Below, piece after piece: positions 34,927 through 36,612 of a stretch of DNA of 36,612 nucleotides. A program made the position numbers and the translations under genes. Every line of letters begins with the position of its first letter. The stretch's first letter is position 1. The notes under the pieces are model-generated. The model ran no database searches, had not been told where the DNA came from, and saw only the letters and a program-made list of their open reading frames with translations. This DNA comes from Verrucomicrobiota bacterium (GTDB taxonomy: Bacteria; Verrucomicrobiota; Verrucomicrobiia; Limisphaerales; JADLHS01): assembly GCA_025350905.1 (NCBI GenBank), contig JANXWY010000448.1, positions 1-36,612 of the forward strand, written 5' to 3'.

Positions 34927-36186
34927 ATGAACAATCAACAAAGTGGCAGCATCAATACGGTGGCGATTCTCGGTGGCGGACCGGCGGCCAGCACGCTGGC
35001 CACGTTGCTGGCCGGCGAAGGCATCCGCGTGGCGGTGTTGCATCGTCCCCGCCCGGCGCCGTTGCTCGTGGGCGAATCACTGGTGCCAGCGATCATCCCG
35101 ATTTTACGGCGGCTCGGCGTCGAAGACGAAGTCCGCGCCTATGCGAAATACAAACCGGGCGCGATCTTCAACATGAACGCGTTCGGCGACTATCCGTTCA
35201 CGTTCAAGGATTTTTGCGGTCCGCTGCCGGACTACGCCTACAATGTGCCGCGCCTCAAGTTCGAGTCGACTTTGCTCGCCGCCGCCCAGCGCGCCGGCGC
35301 CAAAGTTTTTGAAATGGAAGCGCGAGTCGAACGCGGCGGGCGCCCCGACCAGGTCCGGTTGACGGGCGACACGCTGACGGCCACGGACAATTTTTTTGGC
35401 GGCCATCCCGATTTGATCGTGGACGCGACGGGCCGGGCGCGGGTGCTGCCCAAGTTGCTGGAAATTCCCAGCCGCGAAGGCGGGCGCAAAGACACGGCGC
35501 TGTTTGCGCATCTCGATCGCACGGAACTTTACCAAGACGGCTATGTTCACTCCTCGCGGCTCGACCACGGTTGGAGCTGGCGCATTCCGCTACCGGGCCG
35601 AGTGTCGTTGGGGATCGTCATCGGCTCGGAACATCCGCCGAAGTATGGCGCGACCCCCGAGGAACGTTACGACAATTTACTGAAGCAGGATTCCGTGTTG
35701 CGCATCGCCACGGCGGGCGCGACGCGCCTCACCCCCGTGATGGAATACACCAATTATCAACTCGTCTCGGAGCGGCTCGTCGGGGATGGCTGGGTGCTCG
35801 TCGGGGACACGGCAGGTTTCATTGACCCTGTCTTTTCCAGCGGACTCCTCATCGGCATTACCAGTGCGACGGCGCTGTTCGATGCGATCCGCGCGGGGAC
35901 TGCGGTCGCCTACCAACGCTACGAGGCGGAAGTCATCCATCATCTCAAAACGTGGCACGAAATCGTGAATTACTTTTACGATGGCCGGATGTTCACCTCC
36001 TTTCGCGTCGGCGAAATGATGCGCGACAATCTGTTGATCCGGCTCGCCTATCCGCACGTCAACAAACACATGGGTCGCATTTTCACCGGGTCAGCGGCCA
36101 AAGCGTCGTACAGCATGGGGCTGATGCGGTTTCTGATGAAATACGGACTGAAAGGCGAAGATCCAAAGGAAATGTCTATCCGGTGA
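34927..36186 (+). CDS. FAD-dependent oxidoreductase, flavin-dependent halogenase-like
   Basis: A 419-residue flavoprotein. The FAD-binding Rossmann motif is GGGPAAS (16-22). GESLVPAI (49-56) matches the halogenase segment after the second strand. A lysine in KYKPGAIF (Lys76) is at about the place of the halogenase active-site lysine. GWSWRIPL carries the WxWxIP motif typical of flavin-dependent halogenases and their monooxygenase relatives. GDTAGFIDPVFSSG is the C-terminal FAD-contact motif. The size is shorter than tryptophan halogenases (~530) and close to phenol-type halogenases and geranylgeranyl-reductase-like relatives. It stands alone, with no biosynthetic cluster or flavin reductase beside it. 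Halogenation is therefore a hypothesis; a hydroxylase or reductase function is also possible. Confidence 0.8.
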   Translation: MNNQQSGSINTVAILGGGPAASTLATLLAGEGIRVAVLHRPRPAPLLVGESLVPAIIPILRRLGVEDEVRAYAKYKPGAIFNMNAFGDYPFTFKDFCGPLPDYAYNVPRLKFESTLLAAAQRAGAKVFEMEARVERGGRPDQVRLTGDTLTATDNFFGGHPDLIVDATGRARVLPKLLEIPSREGGRKDTALFAHLDRTELYQDGYVHSSRLDHGWSWRIPLPGRVSLGIVIGSEHPPKYGATPEERYDNLLKQDSVLRIATAGATRLTPVMEYTNYQLVSERLVGDGWVLVGDTAGFIDPVFSSGLLIGITSATALFDAIRAGTAVAYQRYEAEVIHHLKTWHEIVNYFYDGRMFTSFRVGEMMRDNLLIRLAYPHVNKHMGRIFTGSAAKASYSMGLMRFLMKYGLKGEDPKEMSIR

Positions 36187-36251
36187 TGGCCGCGGTGACG
36201 GGTTGTCCCGCGGCCCAGGTGCCAGTCGAGGCAGACTGGTTTGGCGGGTGA

Positions 36252-36440
36252 CTAGAAATCATCCAGCGCGGTACATCGTAGCGCGGGCGTGTCGTCCCAT
36301 TCCTCACCAAAGGGAATCCAGTCGGATGACCTGACCGGCGGGGCGGGGTTCAATTCGAGCAGCAGCGGAAAGAGCAGCGCGATTTCCGTATGCGGCAAGA
36401 AGCCTTTCGTCACCGGGTTTATTTCAATGGTTTGCATCAT
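36252..36440 (-). CDS. Possible small protein next to the halogenase-like gene
   Basis: A 62-codon frame starting MMQTIEINPVTKGF and ending CTALDDF, with GAAAGG about ten bases upstream as a plausible ribosome-binding site. It has a hydrophobic middle (IALLFPLLLEL) followed by a Pro/Asp/Trp-rich acidic tail. It is not recognised. It is convergent with the halogenase-like gene, 65 bases away. It could be a genuine small protein, a peptide substrate, or chance. Confidence 0.4.
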   Translation of the reverse strand: MMQTIEINPVTKGFLPHTEIALLFPLLLELNPAPPVRSSDWIPFGEEWDDTPALRCTALDDF

Positions 36441-36612
36441 GTTTGCTATGCCTTTCACAAAACCACGTTCCACTTTCCAAAATAAACGCCTAGCAGGCGG
36501 AGGGTGGATTGCGGCTTTCGATAGACAGAGAGCGCAGCAGCTGTGCCAACATCGTAGAATGCCAACATCAATTTTACGGGACGAAGTCGTTCACCGTCGC
36601 TTGGGAGACAAA

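Overview
The window reads as chromosomal DNA of a Verrucomicrobiota bacterium, probably of the Pedosphaera/Limisphaera type. It is GC-rich, Shine-Dalgarno signals are mostly weak, and many proteins have signal peptides. DUF4838, DUF4091, FG-GAP and PQQ-like propeller proteins are abundant. Dispersed palindromic repeats of kinds common in such genomes sit both between and inside genes. The phylum assignment comes from gene content and repeat style; no rRNA gene is present to confirm it.

Layout. 1-3768 (minus): a fatty-acid beta-oxidation pair, a hydroxyacyl-CoA dehydrogenase/enoyl-CoA hydratase fusion followed by a thiolase that runs off the left edge, with a palindromic repeat between them. 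3986-14320 (minus): a secreted-protein block, transcribed in the order DUF4838 protein, FG-GAP/DUF4091 protein, four-helix-bundle suffix protein, toroid/malectin-like protein and a small secreted protein; it looks like a locus for degrading complex glycans. 14441-17172 (minus): an acyl-CoA ligase and a Ppx/GppA phosphatase. 17412-22303 (minus): a protein-quality-control block with clpS, a DUF2017-like gene and aat (the N-degron pathway), then a Deg/HtrA protease coupled to a protease-like protein that has lost its catalytic triad, then a Cys-rich secreted peptide. 22711-24156 (minus): a GH57 enzyme. 24631-24707 (minus): tRNA-Gly(GCC). 24902-27307 (plus): a PocR/AraC regulator and a secreted monoheme c-type protein. 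27381-30767 (minus): two secreted beta-propeller proteins. 31166-32383 (plus): an adenylate-kinase-like protein with a long extra C-terminal domain. 32468-34783 (minus): a P1B-4 type metal ATPase. 34927-36186 (plus): a flavin-dependent halogenase-like oxidoreductase. A possible small gene lies near the right edge.

The most striking observation is that dispersed palindromic repeats are carried in frame inside secreted-protein genes. The toroid/malectin-like gene (5089-8196) holds three insertions from two families, and the neighbouring DUF4091 gene holds a third type in an interdomain linker. Other points of interest are the active/inactive Deg protease pair with a four-base overlap, the compact N-degron operon with an actinobacterial-style ClpS, the inverted micro-repeats around the four-helix gene, and the extra domain on the adenylate-kinase-like protein. 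No CRISPR array, insertion sequence, prophage or rRNA operon was seen.
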